Counted from the first letter of the stretch, positions 25,650 to 35,066 are shown. The stretch is DNA of 64,000 bases from Streptomyces sp. NBC_00234 (GCF_036195325.1 NZ_CP108101.1:124001-188000); one strand, 5' to 3'. Program-made: numbers and translations. Notes: a model not told the origin generated them from the sequence alone.

Positions 25650-26660
25650 TCAGGCGAAGGTGATGACGGAGCGACCGCCTCCGGAACCGGTGGCCATGGC
25701 GTCCAGCGCCGCCGGGGCCTGCTCCAGTGTGATTGGCGTGACGGAGGGAAGGATGTCGTGCTGCGCGGAGAAGGCGAGGGCGTCCCGCAGGTCGTGGGGC
25801 GAACCGGACGGGGAGGCCATGACCCGGAGGCGGTTGAGGACCATCGGCTGGGTCGGCAGGGTCAGTGGGTCGCTGCCGTAGCCGCACAGCAGCAGCGTGC
25901 CGTCGGGGGCCAGTCCGCCCAGGGTGGCGGAGGCCGCGGCAGTGGACGGGGCGGCGTTGAGAACGAGGTTCGCGCCGCCGTCCCACGACGCGAGCGCGGC
26001 GGCCGGGTCGGTGTCGGCGGAGGCGATGAACAGTTCGGCGCCGAGCTCCTTGGCCTGGTCCTCGCCGCGTGCGGAGCGGCCGATGACGGCCACCCGGGCG
26101 CCCATGGCCACCGCGTAGCGCACGGCGAGCGCTCCGATGCCGCCCGCCCCGATGACCGCGACGCGGGAGCCGGCCTTCGCGCCGCCCTGGCGCAGTCCGT
26201 TGAAGGCGGTGACGCCCGCGCACATCAGCGGTGCCGCGGCTACCGGGTCGAGGCCGGCGGGCAGGGGCGTGACGTACGGCGCCTTGAAGAGGGCGTATTC
26301 GGCGTATCCGCCGTCGGCGACCACGCCGGTGATCCGCTTGCGGGGGCAGAGGATCTGCTCCCCGGCGGCGCAGTAGCCGCAGTGGCCGCAGGAGTCGTAG
26401 AGGAACTGTGCCCCCACCGCGTCGCCTGTGGCGAGGCCGGTGACGCCCGCTCCGACAGCGGCGATGGTTCCGGTGATCTCGTGGCCGGGCACGACGGGGA
26501 ACCGGGCGAAGGGGTAGTGGCCGCGCAGCAGGTTGAGGTCGGAGAAGCACACACCGCACGCGGTGATCTTCACGAGGACCTCGCCCGGCCCGGGCTCGGG
26601 TACGTCGCGCTCGGTGAGGGACAACGGGGCTCCGGCGGCGGTGGCTATGGCTGCACGCAT
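25650..26660 (-). CDS. Zinc-dependent alcohol dehydrogenase (MDR superfamily)
   Basis: A 336-residue medium-chain dehydrogenase. Catalytic zinc ligands are in ACGVCFSDLN and VVPGHEITGTI. The structural-zinc lobe has four cysteines in SCGHCGYCAAGEQILC. The Rossmann motif is IGAGGIGALAVR with VIGRSARG after the second strand, pointing to NADP preference. It interconverts an alcohol and aldehyde that could feed the neighbouring ALDH. GGAG lies seven bases before the ATG at 26660. It is transcribed in the same direction as the SDR and ALDH and away from the GlxA regulator gene's 3' end. Confidence 0.9.
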   Translation of the reverse strand: MRAAIATAAGAPLSLTERDVPEPGPGEVLVKITACGVCFSDLNLLRGHYPFARFPVVPGHEITGTIAAVGAGVTGLATGDAVGAQFLYDSCGHCGYCAAGEQILCPRKRITGVVADGGYAEYALFKAPYVTPLPAGLDPVAAAPLMCAGVTAFNGLRQGGAKAGSRVAVIGAGGIGALAVRYAVAMGARVAVIGRSARGEDQAKELGAELFIASADTDPAAALASWDGGANLVLNAAPSTAAASATLGGLAPDGTLLLCGYGSDPLTLPTQPMVLNRLRVMASPSGSPHDLRDALAFSAQHDILPSVTPITLEQAPAALDAMATGSGGGRSVITFA

Positions 26661-26934
26661 CGAAGGACTCCAAGAAGTGGGGGTGTTCGCGGTTCCGGAA
26701 TGCGATGTATGCGGTTCGCGTCCGGTTACCCGGGGGTCTCTCCCGGTGTGTCTCCACGATCTCCCGGCGGCCGGTGGCGGCGATACGGGTTGCCTGGCCA
26801 GCACTTCCAAGTATCCGGACAGGCCGTACGGAGGTAACGTGCCTGGTCATGCGTGGTGCCCGCCGTGCGCTCCTCGCCGTTGAGGAGTGCAGGGCAGGCA
26901 GCGCCCAGCGGGTGTACCGGGGTGAGGTGGTGCG

Positions 26935-27930
26935 TCAGAAGCCGGTGCGGAAGGTGGCGCGGTAGGCGGTCGGAGTGGCTCCGACCCGACGTGCGAACTG
27001 CAGCCGGAACGCCTCGTGGGTGCCGAAGCCGACGCGCTCGGCGATCCGGCCCACGGTCAGGTCGCTGGCCTCCAGCAACTGCTTGGCCCGCTCGATGCGC
27101 TGCTCGCTCAGCCAGGTCACCACGGTGCTACCGGTGACCTCACGGAACTTGCGGCTCAGGGAGCGCACACTCATGTGGGCGTGCGCGGCCACGTCGTCCA
27201 GCGTCAGCGAGCGGTCGAGGTTCTCGCGCATCCAGGCGAGTGTGTCGCCCAGCCCCTGGGCGTCCGAGGGCCACGCGTGCATCACGAACTGCGACTGGCC
27301 GCCGTCACGGTGGGGCGGGAACACCAGGATGCGGGCGGTCCGGTTGGCCCGTTCCGTGCCCAGGTCGCGCCGCAGGATGTGCATGCACAGGTCCATGCCG
27401 GACATCACTCCGCCCGAGGTCAGCACCTGGCCGTCGTCGATGTAGAGGTGATGGTCGATGACCCGGACATCAGGGTGCCGCTCCTGCAGCAGGCGCGAGA
27501 ACATCCAGTGCGTGGTCGCCCGCCGCCCTGTCAGGACGCCGGCCTGGGCCAGGGCGAACGCTCCGGTGCAGATGCCGACCATACGGGCGCCCCGTCGGCC
27601 CGCGGCGCCGATCTGGGCCAGCAGTTCCGGATCGACGGCGGCCATCGGGTCGCCCATGGCCGGCACGATCACCGTGTCCGCCTGACTCAGGGACTCCGGC
27701 GGGCGGACGTCCCGCATGTCCATCCAGTCACCGAGCGTGCGCGACGTGCCGGCCGCCCCGACGAGGTAGGTCTCGTAGGGAGCCAGGTCCCAGTTGGGCA
27801 GGGGGCGGTCGAGGTCCGGCTTCGGACCGAACACGTCCATCGGCACGGCCAGGCCGAGGGGAACGAGGTTCGGCAGGACGACCAGAGCGACCCGGTGCGG
27901 CGCATGGCCGCCTGGTCTGCGGCCCGTCAC
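26935..27930 (-). CDS. GlxA-type transcriptional regulator (DJ-1/PfpI domain plus AraC HTH)
   Basis: Residues about 10-190 form a DJ-1/PfpI-like domain (VALVVLPNLVPLGLAVPMDV, MVGICTGAFALAQAGVLTGR with the nucleophile-elbow cysteine). The last 100 form a double AraC HTH (VAAHAHMSVRSLSRKFREVT, LTVGRIAERVGFGTHEAFRL). The start is GTG at 27930, which overlaps the trans-sulfuration gene's stop by GTGA, so it is the third gene of a coupled operon. Members of this group control choline, glycine-betaine or amino-acid catabolism. The effector here may be a sulfur amino acid, by context only. Confidence 0.85.
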   Translation of the reverse strand: MTGRRPGGHAPHRVALVVLPNLVPLGLAVPMDVFGPKPDLDRPLPNWDLAPYETYLVGAAGTSRTLGDWMDMRDVRPPESLSQADTVIVPAMGDPMAAVDPELLAQIGAAGRRGARMVGICTGAFALAQAGVLTGRRATTHWMFSRLLQERHPDVRVIDHHLYIDDGQVLTSGGVMSGMDLCMHILRRDLGTERANRTARILVFPPHRDGGQSQFVMHAWPSDAQGLGDTLAWMRENLDRSLTLDDVAAHAHMSVRSLSRKFREVTGSTVVTWLSEQRIERAKQLLEASDLTVGRIAERVGFGTHEAFRLQFARRVGATPTAYRATFRTGF

Positions 27931-29120
27931 AGTCCGTCCAGCGCGGTGGTGAAGTCGGCCAGCAGGTCGTCCAGGTCCTCCAGCCCCACGGCGATGCGGA
28001 CGGCCCCGGGGGAGATACCCGCCGCGGCCAGTGCGGCGTCGTCGAGCTGACGGTGGCTGGTCGAGGCGACGTGGGAGACCCCTGTGGCCGTCCCGCCCAG
28101 CGAGGTGACGATGTGGCACAACCGGAGGCTGTCGCAGAGCCGCAGAGCCGCGCTCTCCCCGCCACGGAGGGTGAGGGTGACGACGCCACCGAACCGGCCG
28201 GGCGCCAGAACGGCACAGGCAAGAGCGTGGTCCGGGTGCCCGGACAGGCCCGGGTGCTGGACCGACTCGACCTCAGGGCGCGCGCCGAGCCCTTCCGCGA
28301 GCCGAGCCGCGGTCCGGTTCTGGCGCTCGACCCGTAGCGGAAGAGTCTGCAGCCCCCGCAGCAGGAGGAACGCCTCATCGGGTGCCAGCGATCCACCCAG
28401 ATCCGTGCGCAGGGCGCGCACGGCATCCAGATGGTGACGGTCGCCGACAACGACCCCGCCGGTGGCGTCGCTGTGCCCCCCGATGTACTTCGTGGCGGAG
28501 TGCACCACCAGATCCGCACCCAGGGACAGGGGGCGGCACACCACCGGAGTGGCGAACGTCGAGTCGACCGCGAGCAGCGCTCCCCCGGCGTGCGCCACCG
28601 CGGCGAAGGCGGGAATGTCCGCCACCCGCAACGTCGGGTTGGAGATCGTCTCGCACCACACCAGCCGGGTGGTCTCCGTCATCGCCGACGCCGCCTCCTG
28701 CGGCGAGTCGACGAACGAGACACCGATCCCCCAGCGCGGCAGCACCCGGGTCAGGACGTGGTGCGTGCCGCCGTACAGCTGCCGCTGCGCAACGACGTGA
28801 TCGCCGGAGGAGAGGAAGGCCAGCAGCGTGGTGGTGATGGCAGCCATGCCCGAGGCGAAGGGCTGCGCCGCCTGCCCTCCCTCCAGCGCGGCAACGGCCC
28901 GGGCGAACTCGTCACTGGTGGGGTTGTCGATCCGGCTGTACGCGTAGCCCTGGGTGTGGTCCGTCATGACCGCGGCGAAGCTGTCCGAGGAGTCGAAGGT
29001 GAAGGTGGCGGTGCGGTGCACGGGGGGCGCAGCAGGCCGGCTCAGCGAGCCGGTGCGGTGCGCAGGTGGGTGGACGGCGCGGGTCTGCAGCGCGTCATCG
29101 GCCCGGTGTGCCTGCGTCAT
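27927..29120 (-). CDS. Trans-sulfuration-type PLP enzyme (cystathionine gamma-synthase family)
   Basis: A 397-residue Cys/Met-metabolism PLP enzyme: YAYSRIDNPTSDEFARAVAA, FASGMAAITTTLLAFLSSGD, VWCETISNPTLRVADIPAFA, and the PLP lysine in LVVHSATKYIGGHSDATGG. The family includes cystathionine gamma-synthase/lyase, methionine gamma-lyase and O-acetylhomoserine sulfhydrylase; reading alone cannot separate them. AGGAG precedes the ATG at 29120, which overlaps the rhodanese stop by ATGA. Coupling to a rhodanese and a regulator suggests handling of a sulfane-sulfur or thiol product, for example Cys or Met breakdown. Confidence 0.85.
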   Translation of the reverse strand: MTQAHRADDALQTRAVHPPAHRTGSLSRPAAPPVHRTATFTFDSSDSFAAVMTDHTQGYAYSRIDNPTSDEFARAVAALEGGQAAQPFASGMAAITTTLLAFLSSGDHVVAQRQLYGGTHHVLTRVLPRWGIGVSFVDSPQEAASAMTETTRLVWCETISNPTLRVADIPAFAAVAHAGGALLAVDSTFATPVVCRPLSLGADLVVHSATKYIGGHSDATGGVVVGDRHHLDAVRALRTDLGGSLAPDEAFLLLRGLQTLPLRVERQNRTAARLAEGLGARPEVESVQHPGLSGHPDHALACAVLAPGRFGGVVTLTLRGGESAALRLCDSLRLCHIVTSLGGTATGVSHVASTSHRQLDDAALAAAGISPGAVRIAVGLEDLDDLLADFTTALDGL

Positions 29121-29590
29121 CGGACGTCTCCTGATGCCGGGGATGCGGGCACGGGGCCGGTCATCGGGTCCGGCCAGCTTCTGACGAGGCCCTTGGGTGT
29201 CCGCACGGGAAGGCCGCGGCGCACCCAGTACTCGTAGCCGCCCAGCATCTCCTTGACCGGGTAACCGAGCAGGGCGAACTGTTCGGCGGCCCGCGTACCG
29301 GAGTCGCAGGCGGGGCCCCACCCGTAGGTGACGACGACGCCGGACGCGGGCACGATGCGGGCCGCGTCCGTCGCGACGGACGCGGCCCGCATCGGGACGG
29401 CGCCGGGCAGATGCCCCTGCCGCCAGTTCTCGTACGGCCGGGAGTCGATGATGACGAGGCCGTCGACACCGGCCTCCAGGTCTGCGGCGACGTCGTGGAC
29501 GTCGGTGTGGACCGCGAGCTGCGCGGCGAAGCGGGCAGCCACCGCACCGGCGTCGCCGGGCTGGGGAAGAGCACGTTTGACCAGGGACAT
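29117..29590 (-). CDS. Rhodanese-like domain protein
   Basis: A 157-residue single rhodanese domain: VDGLVIIDSRPYENWRQGHL and PGAVPMRAA, then the active loop in ACDSGTRAAEQFALLGYPVK. The loop cysteine C-x-x-G-x-R is present, so sulfur transfer is chemically possible. VKEMLGGYEYWVRRGLPV closes the fold. It is the first gene of an operon with a trans-sulfuration enzyme and a GlxA regulator, joined by 4-nt overlaps. A role in accepting sulfur released by the PLP enzyme is inferred from that. AAGGA precedes the ATG at 29590. Confidence 0.85.
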   Translation of the reverse strand: MSLVKRALPQPGDAGAVAARFAAQLAVHTDVHDVAADLEAGVDGLVIIDSRPYENWRQGHLPGAVPMRAASVATDAARIVPASGVVVTYGWGPACDSGTRAAEQFALLGYPVKEMLGGYEYWVRRGLPVRTPKGLVRSWPDPMTGPVPASPASGDVR

Positions 29591-29685
29591 TCGAAGATCC
29601 TTCGGAAGCACAAGGGACGTCGAAACGACGTCTCCCTGGATCTTCCGACGGTCGGCCCCGCCCCCAACAGTGGCGAAATTGCTGG

Positions 29686-30735
29686 TTACCGTGCAATTCC
29701 CGCCACGTCGAGAACGGCGGGAGCCGACGCTCCCCCGTGCGCGAACGCCCTGCGGTACGCGGTAGGAGAGGTGCCCATGACGCGGTGGAAGTGGTGCCGG
29801 AAGGTGGCGGGGCTGTCGAATCCCACCGCTGCCCCCACCTTCTCCACGGGAAGGTCCGAACCCTCCAGCAACGGCAGGCCGGCGCGGATCCGCTGATCGA
29901 CCAGCCATCGGATCGGGCTGGTGCCCGCCCGCTTCTGGAAATGCCGCACGAAGCTGCGCTGACTCATGTTCGCCTGCCCGGCAAGATCGTCGAGCGTGAC
30001 GGTGTCCGTCAGGTGCTCCAGCGCCCAGCCCATCGCACGCCCCACCGCGTCGTCCTGCCTCGGGGCCGGCACCGCGGCGTCGATGTACTGGGCCTGCCCG
30101 CCCTCTCGGTGCGGCGGGGCGACCATGTGCCGTGCGACGGTGTTCGCGGCCACCGCGCCGAAATCGGTCCGCACGATATGCAGGCACAGGTCGATGCCCG
30201 CCGTCGAGCCGGCGCTGGTGAGGACTTGGCCGCAATCCACGTACAGCACGCTCGGGTCCACCCGGACCGCCGGGTGGCGCGAAGCAAGGAGGGGCGCGAA
30301 CTTCCAGTGGGTCGTGGCGTCCAGCCCGTCCAGCAGCCCCGCGTCCGCGAGGGTGAACGCTCCCGAGCAGATGGACACGATGCGGGCACCACGCCGGTGA
30401 GCCCGTCGCAGCGCATCCCGGACCGGCTCCGGCGTCGTTCCCGGAACGTCGGCGCCGGGCACGATCACGGTGTCCGCGAGATCGAGGGCCTCCAGACCGT
30501 GATCGACCTCCAGCGACATGCCGCCCGCGATCCGGAAAGGGCCACGCTGGGCGGCACAGACCCGCAGGTCGTACCAGGGAAGGTCCAGCTCGGCACGTCG
30601 CAGCCCGAAGATCTCCACCACGAGCCCCAGCTCGAACGGAGCCATCCCGTCGTAGACCAGGGCCGCGACGACGTGAGAGCGCCCCGAGGCTGCGTTTTCG
30701 GTGTCCACAAGGACCCAGGCTACGTCCGCCGCCAC
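29686..30735 (-). CDS. Second GlxA-type AraC regulator
   Basis: The domain layout matches the regulator at 26935: a DJ-1/PfpI-like half (VAALVYDGMAPFELGLVVEI, IVSICSGAFTLADAGLLDGL with its elbow cysteine) and a C-terminal AraC HTH (LAGQANMSQRSFVRHFQKRA, VEKVGAAVGFDSPATFRHHF). I chose the GTG at 30735 (349 aa) because AGGAG lies 4 bases upstream; the frame is open to 30909 without such support. It lies just upstream of the rhodanese operon in the same direction, a natural candidate to control it. Confidence 0.8.
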   Translation of the reverse strand: MAADVAWVLVDTENAASGRSHVVAALVYDGMAPFELGLVVEIFGLRRAELDLPWYDLRVCAAQRGPFRIAGGMSLEVDHGLEALDLADTVIVPGADVPGTTPEPVRDALRRAHRRGARIVSICSGAFTLADAGLLDGLDATTHWKFAPLLASRHPAVRVDPSVLYVDCGQVLTSAGSTAGIDLCLHIVRTDFGAVAANTVARHMVAPPHREGGQAQYIDAAVPAPRQDDAVGRAMGWALEHLTDTVTLDDLAGQANMSQRSFVRHFQKRAGTSPIRWLVDQRIRAGLPLLEGSDLPVEKVGAAVGFDSPATFRHHFHRVMGTSPTAYRRAFAHGGASAPAVLDVAGIAR

Positions 30736-30793
30736 GGTGCTCCTGACGGCATCCCGTGTTGCACGCACGACACGCGCATCAACCGCTCCAGGG

Positions 30794-31990
30794 TCAGCGC
30801 AGGGCGCTCTTCGCCTGCCACTGGTCCCACGACACATTCCAGTCACCGAAGCCGTTGCCCGGTGCGACCGTGCCCTTCGTGTCGCGGCCGGTGATCTCGA
30901 ACGGGTCACCCGGGCGGACCTGGCCGTAGAACCAGGCGGCGTCGGCAGTGCTCATGCCGATGCAGCCCGAGCTCATGTTGGCATTGCCGAACCACCGGTC
31001 GTTCCAGGGTGCGGCGTGCGCGTACATGCCGGACCACGTGAGCCGCATCGAGTGGTCGACCATCTTGTCGTACGCGTCGCCGAGGCCGACGGTCTCCGAG
31101 TTCATGTTGATGGTGCCCTCCTTGGCCATCAGCACCGCGGTGCCCCGCCAGGAACGCTTGTCGCCGCCGGGTGTGCCACCGGAGACCGGAATCGTGCGGA
31201 CCGTCCTGCCGTCCCGTTCGAGGGTCAGCAGCTTGCGGTCGAGGTCGACCTTCGCAACCTGGCTGGTGCTGCCTATGGTGAACGTGGTCGAGTAGTCGCG
31301 GACGAACCAGCCGCCGTCTCCGGAGTCGGTGCCGTTCAGCTCGGCGTCGAGGGTGACCTTCGTACCGGGCTTCCAGTACTCCCTCGGCCGCCAGTCGACC
31401 CGGTCCCGGCCGGACCAGTCCTTCATCCAGCCCCAGGAACCCTCGGTCCGGTCCGAGGTGGTGATCTTCAGCTCCTTCTCCACCTCGGCCTTGTCGGTGA
31501 CCGGATGGTCGAAGACGAGGGAGACCGGCTGCGCGATACCGACGGTCGTGTGCGTCCCCGGCCGCCAGTCGACCTTGTTGACCTTGTCGGCCCCGGCTGT
31601 TGTGAACACCGATGTGGTCGTGCTCTTCGTACCGGCCTTCGCCGCGGTGGTGGCCGTCACCGTGTACGAGGTGCCTGGTGCCGTCTTGCGTTGGGAGGCC
31701 CAACTCGCCCCGTCCGCGGAGACCGTGCCGCGCAGCGCGTGGCCGTCGGCGTCGGCAACCCTGACCGAGGTGAGGGTGCCTCCCGCCGCGGTGACCGTCA
31801 CGGGAACGCCGGCCCTGACCCCTCGGCCCTCGGGCACCACGGTCACGGTCGCGGGGCGGACCCGTGCAGCCTCCGTGGCGCCGTGGCCGGCGCTCCGGAC
31901 CGTGGTGTCGGGGCCGGATCCCGACGAACAGGCAGCGAGCGGTGCCAGTAGCACCGCGACCGCCGCGATGCGCACCTGTATGTGGCTCAA
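30794..31990 (-). CDS. Lipoprotein L,D-transpeptidase (Ig-like domains plus YkuD)
   Basis: A 398-residue precursor with a signal segment and lipobox LAAC near residue 21. Two immunoglobulin-like domains follow (about 45-140 and 140-250), then a YkuD catalytic domain with HAAPWNDRWFGNANMSSGCI, containing the conserved His and the catalytic Cys of the HxnnnSxGCxxm pattern. The enzyme makes 3-3 crosslinks in peptidoglycan outside the membrane. A GGAGG site 5 bases before TTG 31990 favours that start over the internal GTG at 31975. The neighbouring cell-wall genes FemX and MurJ on the other strand fit the role. Confidence 0.9.
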   Translation of the reverse strand: MSHIQVRIAAVAVLLAPLAACSSGSGPDTTVRSAGHGATEAARVRPATVTVVPEGRGVRAGVPVTVTAAGGTLTSVRVADADGHALRGTVSADGASWASQRKTAPGTSYTVTATTAAKAGTKSTTTSVFTTAGADKVNKVDWRPGTHTTVGIAQPVSLVFDHPVTDKAEVEKELKITTSDRTEGSWGWMKDWSGRDRVDWRPREYWKPGTKVTLDAELNGTDSGDGGWFVRDYSTTFTIGSTSQVAKVDLDRKLLTLERDGRTVRTIPVSGGTPGGDKRSWRGTAVLMAKEGTINMNSETVGLGDAYDKMVDHSMRLTWSGMYAHAAPWNDRWFGNANMSSGCIGMSTADAAWFYGQVRPGDPFEITGRDTKGTVAPGNGFGDWNVSWDQWQAKSALR

Positions 31991-32182
31991 CTGAGCCTCC
32001 GTCCATGGTCGATCGGTGGGAACACAGCGAATGTAGGGCGGACGAACCGCAGGTGAGAGGGATTGCGGCCGTGTGACGGCGACTGCAGGGAAACGGTCGC
32101 CGTCCGGTCACATACGGCGCGTGGAGGGGTCACGGAGGGCTGTGAGCATCGGCCGTATTCCGCCCAGAGAAAGGCTCACACC

Positions 32183-33355
32183 GTGTCAGAGCTGCTCGTG
32201 ACGGCCGACCGCGGCCACGACATACCGCTGGGGCCCGTCACGCCCTCCGCGTACCGGGCCTTCCTGGCATCCGGTGAAGGGGCGGAGCTGGGCCCCGGGT
32301 TCCTTCAGTGCCCGTCCTGGGCGCAGGTCAAGGACGGCTGGCGTTCGCAACTCGTGGGCTGGGGGCCGGAGCCGGAGTCCGGCGGGCTGTCGGGTGCGGC
32401 GCTCGTTCTGCTGCGTCAGCTGCCCGGCACCCGTAAGTACTTCGCCTATCTGCCGGAGGGACCCGTCGCCGACTGGGCGGACCCCGACATCGACGGCTGG
32501 CTCCGCCCGTTGCTCCGGCATCTGCGTGCGCTGGGCGCCTTCGCCGTACGGATCGGGCCCTCGCCTGCGTACCGCACCTGGACCGCGGCGCGGCTCAAGT
32601 CCGCGACGGGGCCGGGGCGGAGGCTCTCCGACGTCCTCGCGAGCCGGGTCGACCCGTTGGGTATGGCGGTCGCCGAGCGGCTGCGCGCACGGGGATGGCA
32701 GCGGTGCGGCGGCGAGGAGGACGGGGACGCGCAGCCGCGCCACGTCTTCCAGGTGCCGCTCGCCGGGCGCGGACCGGACGACCTGTGGTCCGGGCTCAAC
32801 CAGGAATGGCGGCGCAACGTCCGCCGTGCCGAGAAGGCCGGGGTCGAGGTCGTCGTCGGCGGTGAGGCGGACCTGCCCGAGTTCTACCGTCTGTTGCGGA
32901 TCACCGAGGAGCGCGACGGCTTCCGGCTGGGCAGGTCGCTGGAGTACTACGAGCGCCAGTACGCGGCGCTCAACGCGGAGGAGCCCGGCCGGATGCGGCT
33001 CTACCTCGCGCGTCACGGGGGCGAGACACTGGCCGCGCACACCATGGTCCATGTGGGCCGCCGGGTCTGGTACCAGACGGGCGCCTCCGCGAGCCACCGC
33101 CGTGAGGTGCGCCCCTCCAACTTGCTGCAGTGGCGCATGCTGCTCGACGCCCACGCCCTGGGCGCCGAGGTCTACGACATGCGCGGGGTACCCTCGACCC
33201 TCGATCCCGACGACCGTTCCCACGGACTGCTGCGCTGGAAGCTCGGCACCGGAGGCGAGGTCGTCCAGACGCTGGGGGAATGGGAGAGACCGTTGGACGG
33301 CACGGCCAACTATGCGCTGTACCGCGCATTTCAAGCGTATCTGGCGCGCCGGTGA
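32183..33355 (+). CDS. FemABX-family peptidyltransferase (lipid II aminoacyl transferase)
   Basis: A 390-residue protein with the two GNAT-like folds of Fem proteins: FLQCPSWAQVKDGWRSQLVG at the N-terminus; the middle LWSGLNQEWRRNVRRAEKAG; and the second domain with MVHVGRRVWYQTGASASHRR and SNLLQWRMLLDAHALGAEVY. In Streptomyces, FemX-type enzymes attach the interpeptide glycine to lipid II at the cytoplasmic membrane face; I infer that role from the family. The GTG at 32183 has GAAAGG upstream. The stop overlaps the start of murJ by GTGA, so the two are cotranslated. Confidence 0.85.
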   Translation: MSELLVTADRGHDIPLGPVTPSAYRAFLASGEGAELGPGFLQCPSWAQVKDGWRSQLVGWGPEPESGGLSGAALVLLRQLPGTRKYFAYLPEGPVADWADPDIDGWLRPLLRHLRALGAFAVRIGPSPAYRTWTAARLKSATGPGRRLSDVLASRVDPLGMAVAERLRARGWQRCGGEEDGDAQPRHVFQVPLAGRGPDDLWSGLNQEWRRNVRRAEKAGVEVVVGGEADLPEFYRLLRITEERDGFRLGRSLEYYERQYAALNAEEPGRMRLYLARHGGETLAAHTMVHVGRRVWYQTGASASHRREVRPSNLLQWRMLLDAHALGAEVYDMRGVPSTLDPDDRSHGLLRWKLGTGGEVVQTLGEWERPLDGTANYALYRAFQAYLARR

Positions 33356-35019
33356 GTACGCCGGCCACGACGACGCCTGCGGCCGACGCAACGGCGCCGT
33401 CCCGGACACCGTCCGTCCTGCGCAGCGGCGCGATCATGGCCGCCGGGTCGGTCGTCTCCCGGGCGACCGGGTTCGTGCGGTCCGCCGTGGTCGCCGCCGC
33501 GCTCGGACTAGGGCTGGCCGCGGACGGGTACGCCGTCGGCAACTCCGTCCCCACGATCGTCTACATGCTGCTCCTCGGTGGCGCCCTCAACGCCGTGTTC
33601 GTACCCGAACTCGTCAAGGCCGCCAAGCAGCACGAGGACGGCGGGACGGCCTACACCGACCGGCTCCTCACCGTCTGCACCCTCGCCCTGCTGGTGATCA
33701 CCGGGGCGGCGGTGTGGGGCGCGCCCGCGATCGTCGGCGCGTACACCGACTACACGGGCGGGCAGGCCACCATGACGGTCGCCTTCGCGCGCTACTGCCT
33801 GCCGCAGATCTTCTTCCTCGGACTGTTCACCCTGCTCGGCCAAGTACTCAACGCGCGTGGCCGGTTCGGCGCGATGATGTGGACGCCCGTCCTCAACAAC
33901 GTCGTCGTCATATCCGTCTTCGGCCTCTACCTCGCGACCGGCGACGGCGGTTCGCTCACCTCGGCCGAGACCGCGCTGCTCGGCTGGGGCACCACCGCGG
34001 GCATCGCCGTCCAGGCCCTGGCCCTGGTTCCCGCCCTGCGTGCGGCCGGCTTCCGCTTCCGTCCCCGCTTCGACTGGCGCGGCAGCGGACTCGCCCGCCC
34101 GCTGCGGTCCGCCGGCTGGCTGGTGCTCCTGGTGCTCACCAACCAGGCTGCGTACTGGGTCACGACCCGGCTGGCCACGGCGGCGGGCCTGCGCGCGCAG
34201 ACGGCCGGCATCGACGGGGGCGCCGGTTTCAGCGCGTACAACAACGCCTACCTGCTGTGGGCCGTGCCGCACGGCATCATCACGGTGTCGCTGGTGACCG
34301 CGCTGATGCCCCGGATGAGCGCGGCCGCCGCAGACGGCGACACGACGGGGATACGGCGTGACCTCTCGTACGCCCTGCGCACCAGCGCGGCGGCCATCGT
34401 CCCCGCGGCGTGCGCCCTGTTCGCCCTGGCTCAGCCCGCGATGACGCTCGTCTTCCGGTACGGCGAGACCGACGCGGGCGAGATCGCCGTCATGGCGGGC
34501 ACGCTGATGGCGTTCGCACCGGGGCTGATCGCCTTCTCGGGGCAGTACGTCCTCTCCCGCACCTTCTACGCGCTGTCCGACACACGCACTCCCTTCCTCA
34601 TCAACCTGCTGATCGCGGGCCTGAACGCGGGCCTGTCCGTGACCGCGTACGCGCTGCTCCCGGCTCGCTGGGCGGTGACCGGCATCGCCGGGGCGTATTC
34701 GCTGGCGCTGTTCGCGGGCTGGGCAGCCACCGCCTTCGTACTGAACCGCAGCCTCGCGGCGCGGCCCACGCAGGCGCCCGGACTGATGCGGTCCCCCACC
34801 GTCGCCGCGCAGGCCCGGCTGCTGCTCGCCGCCGTCCCGGCGACGCTGCTCGGATACGTCACCGCGCGCTGGGCGGCCCCGGGCGGAGCTGTCGCGGCCA
34901 CCGGCGCGGGGGCCGTTGCCATCGGCGCTGTCTTCCTCCTGCTGTCCCGTCCCCTGCGGCTGACCGAGATCGCCGCGCTCGTCACGGGCGCGGCCGACCG
35001 TCTCCGCCGCAGGCCGTGA
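33352..35019 (+). CDS. murJ: MurJ-type lipid II flippase
   Basis: A 555-residue MOP-superfamily membrane protein with about 14 helices. The N-terminal IMAAGSVVSRATGFVRSAVV is the MviN/MurJ signature. The conserved arginine-rich loop and the NSVPTIVYMLLLGGALNAVF and LTLRYGETD-like regions (VFRYGETDAGE) follow. MurJ flips lipid II across the cytoplasmic membrane for peptidoglycan synthesis. Streptomyces usually has a main copy near the origin plus others, so this may be a second copy. Starting by GTGA overlap after FemX, it supports a lipid II modification-and-export unit. A response regulator follows 47 bp downstream. Confidence 0.9.
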   Translation: MSTPATTTPAADATAPSRTPSVLRSGAIMAAGSVVSRATGFVRSAVVAAALGLGLAADGYAVGNSVPTIVYMLLLGGALNAVFVPELVKAAKQHEDGGTAYTDRLLTVCTLALLVITGAAVWGAPAIVGAYTDYTGGQATMTVAFARYCLPQIFFLGLFTLLGQVLNARGRFGAMMWTPVLNNVVVISVFGLYLATGDGGSLTSAETALLGWGTTAGIAVQALALVPALRAAGFRFRPRFDWRGSGLARPLRSAGWLVLLVLTNQAAYWVTTRLATAAGLRAQTAGIDGGAGFSAYNNAYLLWAVPHGIITVSLVTALMPRMSAAAADGDTTGIRRDLSYALRTSAAAIVPAACALFALAQPAMTLVFRYGETDAGEIAVMAGTLMAFAPGLIAFSGQYVLSRTFYALSDTRTPFLINLLIAGLNAGLSVTAYALLPARWAVTGIAGAYSLALFAGWAATAFVLNRSLAARPTQAPGLMRSPTVAAQARLLLAAVPATLLGYVTARWAAPGGAVAATGAGAVAIGAVFLLLSRPLRLTEIAALVTGAADRLRRRP

Positions 35020-35066
35020 ACGGCCGCACCACCACCCCGCCCCCGGCTCCCAGGGATACTTTGCCC

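Noticed and set aside
32274..34361. 695-residue plus-strand open frame across the FemX and MurJ genes
   Set aside because: It is a shadow of the FemX and MurJ genes in another frame; the translation is Arg/Pro/Ser-rich with no family resemblance, while the real genes have full motifs.
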